DNA of 33,357 nt from Streptomyces triticirhizae (GTDB lineage: Bacteria; Actinomycetota; Actinomycetes; Streptomycetales; Streptomycetaceae), in the NCBI RefSeq assembly GCF_003696235.1, contig NZ_RFFJ01000046.1, positions 1 to 33,357 on the forward strand. Direction: 5' to 3'. Position 1 is the first letter of the stretch, and every line of letters begins with the position of its first letter. The notes under the pieces were generated by a model. That model saw only the letters and a list, made by a program, of their open reading frames with translations, made no database searches and was not told the origin of the DNA. The position numbers and the translations under genes were made by a program. Below, piece after piece: positions 15,038 to 24,875 of the stretch.

Positions 15038-16207
15038 TCAGACCCCGCTGACCGACTCCAGCTCCACCTCGGCCCGCTCCACCGAGCGGGTGTCGGCGTC
15101 GATGGAACGCCGCAGCGCCTCGTGCAGCGTGGTCGGGGTGAGCACCCCCAACAGCCGGTCGTCCTCGTCCAACACCGCGATCCAGCCGGCGTCGTACTGG
15201 AGCATCGTCGCGAACGCGTTCTTCAGCGAGGCGCCCAACGGCAGCCACGCCTCCATCCGCCGCGCGTGCTCGGCGACCGTGCCGCTCGGCGTCCCGGACC
15301 GTTCCGCCACCGACACCCAGCCGTGCAGCACGTCGTCCTCGTCCAGCACCACGGCCCAGCGCACGCCATCGGCCCGCATCCGCTCCTGGGCGGTGGCCAT
15401 CGAGTCGGAGAGGTGCACCACGGGCGGCTGCTCCAGGTCGCCGCGCTCCACCGGGGTCACCGACAGCCGCTTGAGGCCACGGTCGCTGCCGACGAACGAG
15501 GCGACATAGTCCGTGGCCGGCGCGCCCAACACGGCGGCCGGGGAGTCGTACTGCTCGATCCGGCCCTGCCCGAAGACCGCGATCCGGTCGCCGAGCCGCA
15601 CGGCCTCCTCGATGTCGTGGGTGACGAAGAGCACCGTCTTGCGGACCTCCCGCTGGAGCCGGAGGAACTCGTTCTGGAGCCGCTCCCGCACCACCGGGTC
15701 CACCGCGCCGAACGGCTCGTCCATCAGCAGCACCGGCGGGTCGGCGGCCAGCGCCCTGGCCACCCCGACGCGCTGCCGCTGCCCGCCGGAGAGCTGGTCG
15801 GGGTAGCGGCCGCCGTAGACGGCCGGGTCGAGGCCCACCAGTTCGAGCAGTTCGGCGGCGCGCCGCCGGGCGGCCTTCCGGCCCCGGCCCAGCAGCACGG
15901 GCACGGTCGCGGTGTTGTCGAGCACGGTGCGGTGCGGGAAGAGGCCGACCTGCTGGATCACATAGCCGATCCGGCGCCTCAGCCTCACCGGGTCGACGCC
16001 GGCGATGTCCTCGCCGCCGAGCAGGATGCGGCCGGACGTGGGCTCCTCCAGCCGGTTGACCAGCCTCATCGTGGTCGTCTTGCCACAGCCGGACGGGCCG
16101 ACCAGCGTGACCAACTCGCCCTCGGCGACCTCGAAGTCGAGGTCGTCCACGGCCACCGTGCCGTTGGGGTAGCGCTTGGAGACGTGCTCGAACCGCAACA
16201 TGTTCAT
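15038..16207 (-). CDS. quaternary-amine ABC importer ATPase with CBS domains (OpuCA/ProV-like)
   Basis: A 389-aa ATPase. It has Walker A GPSGCGKTT (37-45), a Q loop VIQQVGLFPH, the signature LSGGQRQRVGVARAL (139 onward), Walker B LLMDEPFGAVDP (160-171) and the H-loop VTHDIEEAVRLGDR. The last 130 residues form two CBS domains (about 255-375), as in OpuA/OpuCA where they sense ionic strength or cyclic-di-AMP. The start is ATG at 16207; a second ATG lies at 16201. It is divergent from the permease and lipoprotein genes, with only 35 bases between start codons. Substrates of the family are betaine, choline derivatives, carnitine or, in EgtU systems, ergothioneine. Confidence 0.93.
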   Translation of the reverse strand: MNMLRFEHVSKRYPNGTVAVDDLDFEVAEGELVTLVGPSGCGKTTTMRLVNRLEEPTSGRILLGGEDIAGVDPVRLRRRIGYVIQQVGLFPHRTVLDNTATVPVLLGRGRKAARRRAAELLELVGLDPAVYGGRYPDQLSGGQRQRVGVARALAADPPVLLMDEPFGAVDPVVRERLQNEFLRLQREVRKTVLFVTHDIEEAVRLGDRIAVFGQGRIEQYDSPAAVLGAPATDYVASFVGSDRGLKRLSVTPVERGDLEQPPVVHLSDSMATAQERMRADGVRWAVVLDEDDVLHGWVSVAERSGTPSGTVAEHARRMEAWLPLGASLKNAFATMLQYDAGWIAVLDEDDRLLGVLTPTTLHEALRRSIDADTRSVERAEVELESVSGV

Positions 16208-16242
16208 GATTCTGTCAGGTTAACCGTCTAGGGTGCTGGAAC
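16208..16242. promoter_or_regulatory. 35-bp divergent promoter of the ABC importer
   Basis: On the plus strand TAGGGT (16229-16234) ends eight bases before the ATG at 16243. On the minus strand TAACCT (16222-16217) ends nine bases before the ATG at 16207. Both fit TANNNT, and neither start has a Shine-Dalgarno box, so both messages are probably leaderless or nearly so. Each promoter must extend into the opposite gene. Confidence 0.5.
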
Positions 16243-16995
16243 ATGAGTGCGGCAACCGCCCAGAGCTGTCTGGCGGCCAACGACTGGATCTGCGGAGAGT
16301 ATCTGCGCAGTCGCAGTGAAGAGTTGACCGAAGCCACCGTCGACCATGTGGTGATCACGGTCACCTCGGTGGGCATCGCGGTGCTGCTCGCGTTCCCGCT
16401 GGCCCTGCTGGCCCGCCGCTGGCGACTGGCCTCCGCCGGCATCCTCGGCGCCACCACCGTGCTCTACACCATCCCCACGCTCGCCATGTACGCGCTGCTG
16501 CTGCCGGTGTTCGGGATCTCCGTCTCGCTGGTGATCTGCGGCCTGGTGCTGTACTCGCTGACCATCCTGGTGCGCAACGTCCTCACCGGGCTCCGCTCGG
16601 TGCCGGCCGAGGCGCGCGAGGCGGCCGTCGGCCTGGGCTACGGCCGGACCCGGCTGCTCTTCACCGTCGAACTGCCGCTGGCGCTCCCGGCGTTGATGGC
16701 CGGCCTGCGGATCGCCACCGTCTCGGCCGTCTCGCTGACCACCGTCGGCGCCATCGTGGACAACGGCGGCCTGGGGAACCTGATCTACGCGGCGATGGAC
16801 AGCTACTTCAAGGCCCAGGTGCTCACCGCCTCGGTGCTCTGCGTGCTGCTGGCCATCGCCGCCGACCTGCTGCTGCTCGGGCTCCAACGCCTGCTCACCC
16901 CGTGGACCAGGGCCGCCGGCGGCGGCCGCAGGGCCCGCAGGGCGGCCGGCGCCGAGGCGCGCGACGCGGTCCTCGACCAGCGGGCCACGGCCTGA
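16243..16995 (+). CDS. quaternary-amine ABC importer permease (OpuCB/ProW-like) 1
   Basis: A 250-aa membrane permease with five to six hydrophobic segments. The coupling loop that docks on the ATPase reads VPAEAREAAVGLGYGRTRLLFTVELPLALPAL (region about 120-152), with the EAA-type motif EAAVGLG. The membrane segments AVSLTTVGAIVDNGGLGNLI and LTASVLCVLLAIAADLLLLGL follow. The N-terminal 35 residues contain two cysteines (QSCLAANDWICGEYL) before the first membrane helix, a periplasmic-side head. The C-terminal tail is basic. It is followed 25 bases later by a second, similar permease gene, so the channel is a heterodimer. Confidence 0.92.
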   Translation: MSAATAQSCLAANDWICGEYLRSRSEELTEATVDHVVITVTSVGIAVLLAFPLALLARRWRLASAGILGATTVLYTIPTLAMYALLLPVFGISVSLVICGLVLYSLTILVRNVLTGLRSVPAEAREAAVGLGYGRTRLLFTVELPLALPALMAGLRIATVSAVSLTTVGAIVDNGGLGNLIYAAMDSYFKAQVLTASVLCVLLAIAADLLLLGLQRLLTPWTRAAGGGRRARRAAGAEARDAVLDQRATA

Positions 16996-17020
16996 AGGCC
17001 CGGGGAGGAAGAGCGCGCTG

Positions 17021-17773
17021 ATGAACGCGATCGTCGACGCCTGGGCGTGGCTGACCACCGCCGACCACTGGTCGGGACGGGGCGGCGTGTGGCAGCGGCT
17101 GGCCGAGCACCTCCAGCTCACCGGCCTCTGCCTGCTGATCTCGGCGGCCGTCGCGCTGCCCCTGGCCGCCTGGCTCGGGCACGGCGGCGGGCGGCGGCTC
17201 GGCGGCGCGCTGGCCATCAACATCTCCAACGCCGGCCGCGCCGTCCCCACCTTCGCGGTGCTGGTGCTGCTCACCATCAGCCCGGTCGGCGAACACGGGG
17301 ACGCCCCCACCATCATCGCGCTGGTGCTCTTCGGGGTGCCGCCGCTGCTCACCAACGCCTATGTGGGGGTCGCCGAGGCCGACCGTGACGTGGTGGAGGC
17401 CGCCAGGGGCATGGGCATGTCCCCGTTCCAACTGCTGTTCCGGGTGGAACTCCCGCTCGCCTACCCGCTGTTGATGACGGGGCTGCGCACGGCTGCGGTG
17501 CAGCTGGTGGCCACCGCCTCGCTCGCCGCGCTGGCCGGCGGCGGCGGCCTCGGCCGGGTGATCACCGCCGGCTTCGACACCAACAACACGGCGCAGGTCT
17601 TCGCCGGCGCCGTCCTGGTCGCCGGCCTGGCCCTGCTGGTGGAGGGCGCGCTCGCGCTGCTCCAACGGCTGACCGACCCCCACCGCCGCCCGAACCGGCG
17701 CGCGCCCGACGACGAACGGCCCCCGGCGTCCCACCGCCCGGCCACGACCACACCTGAGATGGAGACCACGTGA
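17021..17773 (+). CDS. quaternary-amine ABC importer permease (OpuCD/ProW-like) 2
   Basis: A 250-aa membrane permease similar to its upstream partner. It has ISNAGRAVPTFAVLVLLTI, a long segment FGVPPLLTNAYVGVAEADRD, and the EAA loop VVEAARGMGMSPFQLLFRVELPLAYPLL (region about 125-150), then AVQLVATASLAALAGGGGLGRVI. A strong GGAGGAAG site lies ten bases before the ATG. The hydrophilic C-terminus (residues 220-250) is disordered. The last codons overlap the GTG of the substrate-binding lipoprotein, coupling its synthesis to the permeases. Confidence 0.92.
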   Translation: MNAIVDAWAWLTTADHWSGRGGVWQRLAEHLQLTGLCLLISAAVALPLAAWLGHGGGRRLGGALAINISNAGRAVPTFAVLVLLTISPVGEHGDAPTIIALVLFGVPPLLTNAYVGVAEADRDVVEAARGMGMSPFQLLFRVELPLAYPLLMTGLRTAAVQLVATASLAALAGGGGLGRVITAGFDTNNTAQVFAGAVLVAGLALLVEGALALLQRLTDPHRRPNRRAPDDERPPASHRPATTTPEMETT

Positions 17774-18753
17774 CCGCGACACCCACCACCGGCGCGGCCC
17801 GCCGCACCCGGCTCACCCTCGCCGGGCTCGCCGCCCTCACCCTCGCGCTGACCGCCTGCGGCGGGGAGAGCCTGGAGGAGAACGAATCCGGCGGCTCCGA
17901 CGGCAGCGGCGACAAGGGCTCGGTGACCGTCGGCGGCGCCAGCTTCACCGAGGCGACGCTGATGGCCGAGCTGTACGCCGGCGTGCTGGAGGAGGCCGGC
18001 TACTCCGTCTCCATCACCAACGTGGACAGCCGCGAGCTGTACGAGCCCGAGTTGGAGAACGGCGGCATCGACGTCGTCCCCGAATACGCGGCGACGCTGG
18101 CCGAGTTCCTCAACACCGACGTCAACGGCCCCGACGCCGAACCCGTCGCCTCCGCCGACGTCGAGCCGACCGTGGCCGCGCTCCGCGAACTGGCCGAGCC
18201 CAGGGGCCTGACGGTGCTGGACGCGGGCGATGCCGCCATCCAGAACGCGTTCGCCGTCACCGAGGAGTTCGCGACGGAGAACGACCTGAGCACCCTCACC
18301 GATCTGGGTGAACTCGGCGAGCCGATCCGCCTGGCCGCCGGCGAGGACTGCCCCCAGCGGCCGTTCTGCGAACCGGGGTTGGAGAACACCTACGGCATCG
18401 ACATCACCGAGATCGTCCCGCTCGGCGTCGGCACCGTGCAGAGCAAGCAGGCGGTCGAGCGCGGCGAGGCCGAACTGGCCCTCGTCTCCACGACGGACGC
18501 CGTGCTGGAGGACTTCGGCCTGGTGACCCTGGAGGACGACCAGAACCTCCAGCAGGCCGACAACCTGGTGCCGGTCCTCAACACCGACAGCCTCGGCGAG
18601 GAGCAGGACGCCATCGCCGCCCTGAAGGAGCTGACCGCGACCCTCACCACCGACGAACTGCGGGAGATGACCCGGGCGGTGGTCTCCGAACGCGAGAAGG
18701 CGGAGGACGTCGCCCACGCCTACCTGGTCGAGCGGGGTCTCGTCAGCGAGTGA
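17770..18753 (+). CDS. substrate-binding lipoprotein of the ABC importer (OpuAC family)
   Basis: A 327-aa lipoprotein. Residues 1-29 are a signal peptide with arginines (RRTRLTLAGLAALTLALTA) and a lipobox LTAC, so C30 should be lipidated and the protein anchored outside the membrane. After an acidic/serine linker the mature part opens with VTVGGASFTEATLMAELYAGVLEEAGY, typical of OpuAC-type binding domains, and shows IDVVPEYAATLAEFLN and LVSTTDAVLEDFGLVTLEDD. The start is GTG at 17770 (GTGA overlap with the permease). The exact ligand cannot be read with confidence: glycine betaine or choline-type osmolytes are most usual, ergothioneine is the main alternative. Confidence 0.92.
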   Translation: MTATPTTGAARRTRLTLAGLAALTLALTACGGESLEENESGGSDGSGDKGSVTVGGASFTEATLMAELYAGVLEEAGYSVSITNVDSRELYEPELENGGIDVVPEYAATLAEFLNTDVNGPDAEPVASADVEPTVAALRELAEPRGLTVLDAGDAAIQNAFAVTEEFATENDLSTLTDLGELGEPIRLAAGEDCPQRPFCEPGLENTYGIDITEIVPLGVGTVQSKQAVERGEAELALVSTTDAVLEDFGLVTLEDDQNLQQADNLVPVLNTDSLGEEQDAIAALKELTATLTTDELREMTRAVVSEREKAEDVAHAYLVERGLVSE

Positions 18754-18756
18754 CGC

Positions 18757-18788
18757 GCGCGGGCCCGCGCCCCGCCGCGCGGGCCCGC
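18757..18788 (+). terminator. paired palindromes after the ABC operon
   Basis: GCGCGGGCCCGCGC at 18757-18770 is a perfect palindrome starting three bases after the stop codon. Its core GCGCGGGCCCGC is repeated at 18777-18788, so the two copies can fold singly or on each other. There is no T tract. Confidence 0.5.
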
Positions 18789-18864
18789 CCCACCGCCGCC
18801 CGGCACTGATAACCGACCGGGCACAACCCGCCGGTCACCCTCCCGCGCGCCCTTCGCACCACGG

Positions 18865-18870
18865 TAGGTT
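18865..18870 (+). promoter_or_regulatory. -10 box, probable leaderless promoter
   Basis: TAGGTT fits TANNNT and ends six bases before the ATG at 18877. No Shine-Dalgarno box or clear -35 is present. Confidence 0.4.
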
Positions 18871-18876
18871 GCGACC

Positions 18877-19551
18877 ATGGCACGTGGACGTCACCGCAAG
18901 CAGGCGCTGCACAGGGTGCTGCTCCCGGCCTCGTTGGCCGCGCTCGCGCTCGCCAGCGCCGGCGCGGCCTGGCTCGTCGGTGACGAGGAGGCGCTGATCC
19001 TGCGCTCGTTGACCGCCGTGGCCGCGCTGGCCGCCGTGGCCGCCGCCGTGGCGCTCCGCCGCTGGGACCTGGCGGCCGGCCGCCAGGTCGCGCGCGAACG
19101 CGCCGGCCGGGCCGGCCTCGCCTGGAAGGTCGAGGAACGGCAGGCCGAACTGGAGGAGGCGCAGGAACTCATCGCCACCCTGGAGGCCAAGGTCACCGAC
19201 AAGCGCGCCGAGTTGGGCCGGCTCCGCTCGGAACACGCGGCGCTGCTGCGCCGCTACGCCACGGCGGAGAGCGAACGGGCCAAGGCCCTTGAGGGCCGGC
19301 GGCAGTTGGCCCTGGAGGCCGCCGAGCCGGCGAAGGCGCTGCCGGCCAGGGCCGCCGACCACCGCACGGCGGGCGGCGCCCCGACGCCGCTCACCTACCG
19401 GCAGGCGTACGAGGCGCTGAGTCACCTCTCCCGCCATGTGGCCCGCCAACGCGCGGAGCGCGAGGCCCTCCGCCCCGCGCCCGAGCCGCAGGCCCTCCAG
19501 CCCCCGCCCCAACGCACCGGCGGCTTCGACTTCTTCGGCCGCACCCGCTGA
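18877..19551 (+). CDS. membrane-anchored coiled-coil protein, function unknown
   Basis: A 224-aa protein. After a basic start (MARGRHRKQALHR) two hydrophobic segments (about 15-32 and 42-61) form a membrane hairpin. A long charged helix follows, about 68-155 (VEERQAELEEAQELIATLE, then KRAELGRLRSEHAALLRR), clearly a coiled coil. The C-terminal third is Pro/Ala/Gln-rich and ends GGFDFFGRTR. No enzymatic motif is present. The protein has the look of conserved streptomycete cytoskeleton- or division-associated membrane proteins, but no function can be claimed. It is convergent with folE and followed by a good intrinsic terminator. Confidence 0.82.
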   Translation: MARGRHRKQALHRVLLPASLAALALASAGAAWLVGDEEALILRSLTAVAALAAVAAAVALRRWDLAAGRQVARERAGRAGLAWKVEERQAELEEAQELIATLEAKVTDKRAELGRLRSEHAALLRRYATAESERAKALEGRRQLALEAAEPAKALPARAADHRTAGGAPTPLTYRQAYEALSHLSRHVARQRAEREALRPAPEPQALQPPPQRTGGFDFFGRTR

Positions 19552-19573
19552 GCCCCTGGCCGGGGGTTCTTTT
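19551..19573 (+). terminator. intrinsic terminator
   Basis: AGCCCC pairs with GGGGTT (one G-T pair) around a six-base loop, and is followed by CTTTT. It starts at the stop codon of the coiled-coil protein gene and is one of few hairpins here with a T tract. Confidence 0.65.
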
Positions 19574-19868
19574 CCGCACCCGCCCGCCTCCTCTCCCGCC
19601 GGCCGGCCTCCCCACCCGGGGCGGCACGCCCACGGTCAGCGGGACCTCCGCCCGCCGGGGCGGCGTCACGTCCGTGGGCGCTCCCCGGGCACGGTCCACG
19701 TTCCTCGCGAAGGCCCCGCCACCGGCAGCCTGGCGCCCCCGGGCACAGCCCGGCAGGGGCAACCGCCGCCCGCAGGGCAACGATCCCTCGTGAAACACCC
19801 CCACGCCACCGCACCGCGCGCGCGGCGCGCCGCGCCTCCCCGAAAGGCCAGCGCCCCGCGCCCCGCGC
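19574..19868. other. noncoding convergent region
   Basis: Between the convergent stops. Open frames here are Pro/Arg/Gly-rich and of the sort chance produces in GC-rich DNA; none has a ribosome site plus conserved motif. The only clear structure is the palindrome at 19820-19835. Confidence 0.5.
19820..19835 (-). terminator. palindrome downstream of folE
   Basis: GCGCGGCGCGCCGCGC is a perfect 16-base palindrome 33 bases past the folE stop. It probably ends the folE message, though no T tract follows. Confidence 0.4.
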
Positions 19869-20486
19869 CTACCGGGACAGGATCAGACTCATCGCCTCGG
19901 CCCGCGTCGCCGGGTCCCGCAGTTGCCCACGGACCGCCGACGTCGTCGTCTTCGCGCCCGGCTTGCGCACCCCGCGCATCGTCATGCACATGTGCTCGCA
20001 CTCCACCACCACGATCACCCCGCGCGGCTCCAGGATGCGCATCATCGAGTCCGCGATCTGGGTGGTCAGCCGCTCCTGCACCTGCGGGCGGCGGGCGAAG
20101 ACGTCGACCAGGCGGGCCAGCTTCGAGAGCCCGGTGATCTTGCCGCTGCTGGCCGGGATGTAGCCGATGTGCGCGACCCCCACGAACGGCACCAGGTGGT
20201 GCTCGCAGGAGGACATCACCTCGATGTCCTTGACCAGCACCATCTCGTCGTGGCCCAGGTCGAACGTCGTGGACAGCACGTCCTCGGGCCGCTGCCAGAG
20301 CCCGGCGAATATCTCCCGATAGGCCCTGGCCACCCGCGCCGGAGTGTCCCGCAGCCCCTCGCGGTCCGGGTCCTCGCCCACGGCGAGGAGGAGTTCCCTG
20401 ATGGCGTTCTCGGCGCGCTTCTCGTCGAACTCGCCGATCGGCCCCGGTGCGGACTCCCCGCCCGTCAACGTCACCGGGTCAGTCAT
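19869..20486 (-). CDS. folE: GTP cyclohydrolase I
   Basis: A 205-aa zinc enzyme that opens and rearranges GTP to 7,8-dihydroneopterin triphosphate, the first step of folate synthesis. It shows the catalytic and zinc elements [20 protein letters not shown] (about 92-111), [35 protein letters not shown] (the second zinc cysteine in the CMTM segment) and a terminal EAMSLI. The N-terminal helix region is [22 protein letters not shown]. The length matches the bacterial family. The start is ATG at 20486 with GGAACGG upstream. It lies just downstream of ftsH on the same strand, separated by a strong hairpin. Confidence 0.97.
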   Translation of the reverse strand: MTDPVTLTGGESAPGPIGEFDEKRAENAIRELLLAVGEDPDREGLRDTPARVARAYREIFAGLWQRPEDVLSTTFDLGHDEMVLVKDIEVMSSCEHHLVPFVGVAHIGYIPASSGKITGLSKLARLVDVFARRPQVQERLTTQIADSMMRILEPRGVIVVVECEHMCMTMRGVRKPGAKTTTSAVRGQLRDPATRAEAMSLILSR

Positions 20487-20536
20487 ACCGTTCCCCGTTC
20501 CTCGTTCCTCGTGACGGCAGGCCCTCCGAACAGGAC

Positions 20537-20568
20537 CGCGCCCCTCACCCTAGAACGTGAGGGGCGCG
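20537..20568. terminator. 12-bp perfect hairpin between ftsH and folE
   Basis: CGCGCCCCTCAC (20537-20548) and GTGAGGGGCGCG (20557-20568) pair perfectly around an 8-base loop. It lies 65 bases after the ftsH stop and fits an ftsH terminator. On the minus strand the loop side contains TAGGGT (20552-20547), a possible folE -10 box, so terminator and promoter may overlap. Confidence 0.7.
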
Positions 20569-20581
20569 ACGGGCATTCCGG

Positions 20582-20617
20582 ACCGAACGGCGATACCGAA
20601 CGGCGACACCGAACGGA
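20582..20617. repeat. 13-bp tandem repeat, 2.8 copies
   Basis: ACCGAACGGCGAY occurs at 20582 and 20595, with ACCGAACGGA at 20608. It is noncoding, directly after the ftsH stop codon in the direction of transcription. Confidence 0.8.
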
Positions 20618-20632
20618 GTCCGAGGGGTCGGG

Positions 20633-22714
<2,082 letters not shown>

Positions 22715-22795
22715 GTAGAGGCACAGCCGCTCCCGGACGGGCTCTGCTGTGCGCGCGGTGTCCTAGTGTCGGCCGATCTGCGCCCGGCCTTGACT

Positions 22796-22806
22796 CAGCT
22801 GAGCTG
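22796..22806. promoter_or_regulatory. short inverted repeat upstream of ftsH
   Basis: CAGCT, one G and AGCTG form an 11-base inverted repeat about 85 bases upstream of the ftsH start, beside TTGACT and TACAAC words that are too close to be a standard promoter. The role is unclear. Confidence 0.2.
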
Positions 22807-22908
22807 TACAACGCGACGGTACCCCAGTACGACCGCTCAGCGCTGCCGGGCATCGGGCACCGATCGTCTCCCCCTGCTCAACGGTGGGGAACGGGGCGGT
22901 GTTCCCGT

Positions 22909-23472
22909 TCACTCCCCGTAGACGTGCGGGGCGAGCGTGCCGACGAAGGGCAGATTGCGGTACTTCTCGGCGTAGTCGAGGCCGTAGCCCACCACGAACT
23001 CGTTGGGGATGTCGAAGCCGACCCACTCCACGTCGATGTCGACCTTGGCCGCGTCCGGCTTGCGCAGCAGCGAACAGATCCGCAGCGAGGCCGGCTGGCG
23101 CGAGCCCAGGTTGGACAGCAGCCAGGAGAGCGTCAACCCGGAGTCGATGATGTCCTCGACGATCAGCACATGGCGGCCGGCGATGTCCGTGTCGAGGTCC
23201 TTCAGGATGCGCACCACGCCGGACGACTGGGTGCCGGCGCCGTAGGAGGACACCGCCATCCAGTCCATGGTGACCGGCGTGGACAGGGCGCGGGCGAGGT
23301 CGGCCATGACCATCACCGCGCCCTTGAGCACCCCGACCAGCAGCAGGTCCTGGCCCGCGTATCTGGCGTCGATCTCGGCGGCCAACTCCCCGAGCCTGGC
23401 ATCGATCTGTTCCCTGGTGATGAGCACCGACTCCAGGTCGGCCCCCAGATCTGACTCTCGCACCCGTGCCAC
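22909..23472 (-). CDS. hpt: hypoxanthine phosphoribosyltransferase
   Basis: A 187-aa purine-salvage enzyme that makes IMP or GMP from hypoxanthine or guanine and PRPP. The PRPP-binding loop [14 protein letters not shown] is at 102-115. The flexible catalytic loop contains [14 protein letters not shown] (about 72-85), and the base-binding end reads [27 protein letters not shown]. The length is normal. The start is GTG at 23472; a GTG at 23463 is possible and neither has a strong ribosome site. The order tilS-hpt-ftsH on one strand is a widely conserved arrangement in Gram-positive bacteria. Confidence 0.96.
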   Translation of the reverse strand: MARVRESDLGADLESVLITREQIDARLGELAAEIDARYAGQDLLLVGVLKGAVMVMADLARALSTPVTMDWMAVSSYGAGTQSSGVVRILKDLDTDIAGRHVLIVEDIIDSGLTLSWLLSNLGSRQPASLRICSLLRKPDAAKVDIDVEWVGFDIPNEFVVGYGLDYAEKYRNLPFVGTLAPHVYGE

Positions 23473-23557
23473 TGCTCTCTACTGGCCCTACTGCCTGTCA
23501 CGGCCCGTCGTCGGCTGTCGCCGCCCGGCGGACCGCTCTGCTTCGTTCCGCGTCGTT

Positions 23558-24649
23558 CTACTCGGCAGATCTCCCCGGCGTGACCGCCGAACCGTCGGCC
23601 CATCGGTTCGCCTGCTGAAGGACAAGTCTGCCACCCTGCCTGCTGGCCTCGACGCGCCCCGGCAGGTTCAGCGGACTCTGCCCGCGCCAGGCGGTGATCA
23701 GCCGGTCCGTCTCCTCGATGTGGCGGGCGAAGAGCGAGCCGGCGGGGGCGCCGGCCGCGATGGCGGCCCGGCGCAGCACCCGGCGCCGGACGGCGGGCGG
23801 CAGGCCGCGCAGCGCGGCGATCTCCAGGGTGCCGTCGGGGCGGGTGGCGTCGCGCTCCGCGTCCCTGGCCCAGTCGTCGAGCGCGTCGGCGTCGTCCCGG
23901 GAGAGCTGGGCCGTGCGGGCGAGGGCCTCGACGACGCCCCGGCCGAGGGCCTTCTCCAGCACGGGCAGCGCCTCGTGACGCACCCGGGACCTGGTGAAGC
24001 TGGGGTCGGAGTTGTGTGGGTCGTCCCAGACGGGGATCGACTGGACCAGGCAGGCCCTGCGGGTCGTCTGCCGGTCGATGCTCAGGAACGGGCGGCGGTA
24101 GCGGGGGGCGGTGCCCTCGGCGTCCGCTGGGCCGCCGCCCAGGCCGGCGAAGGCGGCGGCCATGCCGGCGAGCGAGCGGGTGCCGGAGCCCCTGGCCAGC
24201 CCGAGCAGAACGGTCTCGGCCTGGTCGTCCCTGGTGTGGCCGAGGAGAACGGCGACCGCGCCATGGCGTTCGGCGGCGGCGTCGAGGGCGGCGTAGCGGG
24301 CGGTGCGGGCGGCGGCCTCCGGGCCACCGGCGTGGCCCACGGTGACGGAGCTGCGTTCCACCGGGTCGAGGCCCAACTCGGCGAGCCGCTCGGCGACTTC
24401 GCGGGCCCGGACGTCGGAGTCCGGCTGGAGGCCGTGATCGACGGTGACGCCGCCGGCGCGCAGGCCGCAGCGCGGGGCCTCGAAGGCGAGCGCGGAGGCC
24501 AGGGCCATCGAGTCGGCGCCACCTGAGCAGGCCACCAGCACCAGGGGCGGGGGCCCGGCGGGGAAGGGCGAGCCGACGTCGTGACGAATGTCGTGCAGCA
24601 CGCGGCGGACCGCCAGGCGTATCGCGGCGACCGCGGGATGGGGACCCAT
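23558..24649 (-). CDS. tilS: tRNA(Ile)-lysidine synthetase
   Basis: A 363-aa enzyme that attaches lysine to C34 of the CAU-anticodon isoleucine tRNA, so that it reads AUA. The PP-loop ATP motif is [12 protein letters not shown] (about 39-50). Further conserved parts are [38 protein letters not shown] and [22 protein letters not shown] (the NxxxxRxRxR-like motif). The C-terminal part is short, as in other actinobacteria. The start is ATG at 24649, immediately before the conserved start; the frame extends further upstream without homology. It is 85 bases upstream of hpt. Confidence 0.95.
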   Translation of the reverse strand: MGPHPAVAAIRLAVRRVLHDIRHDVGSPFPAGPPPLVLVACSGGADSMALASALAFEAPRCGLRAGGVTVDHGLQPDSDVRAREVAERLAELGLDPVERSSVTVGHAGGPEAAARTARYAALDAAAERHGAVAVLLGHTRDDQAETVLLGLARGSGTRSLAGMAAAFAGLGGGPADAEGTAPRYRRPFLSIDRQTTRRACLVQSIPVWDDPHNSDPSFTRSRVRHEALPVLEKALGRGVVEALARTAQLSRDDADALDDWARDAERDATRPDGTLEIAALRGLPPAVRRRVLRRAAIAAGAPAGSLFARHIEETDRLITAWRGQSPLNLPGRVEASRQGGRLVLQQANRWADGSAVTPGRSAE

Positions 24650-24698
24650 GTCCGAATCACTTCTTTCCGGAGAGTGGCACAGGAGAGCCTCGCGCAGA

Positions 24699-24728
24699 CT
24701 GTCACGCAGGGTGCGTAAATGGTGACAG
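24699..24728. promoter_or_regulatory. inverted repeat upstream of tilS
   Basis: CTGTCAC (24699-24705) and GTGACAG (24722-24728) are perfect 7-bp arms, centre to centre 23 bases, about 50 bases before the tilS start. A third related word, CTGTTAC, follows at 24734-24740. It looks like a dimer-type operator over a promoter. Confidence 0.35.
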
Positions 24729-24875
24729 AGAAGGGCTGTTACCCGAGCATCGCACGCCATCCCGGAGGCCACGGTCCCTCATACGAGTGATTCAGGCTCG
24801 TTTCTGGAACCGGACGCCGCTCCGGAACCGGCCGCCCGTTCCCGGACCGGAGCCGTCGGCGGCCGGGCGCCGGGC

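Noticed and set aside
19391..19868. Several 100-230 aa frames in the gap before folE
   Set aside because: They are Pro/Arg/Gly-rich, lack ribosome sites and motifs, and overlap known genes in other frames.
22790..22812. TTGACT and TACAAC as a sigma-70-like promoter on the plus strand
   Set aside because: The spacing is only about 11 bases and no plus-strand gene follows.
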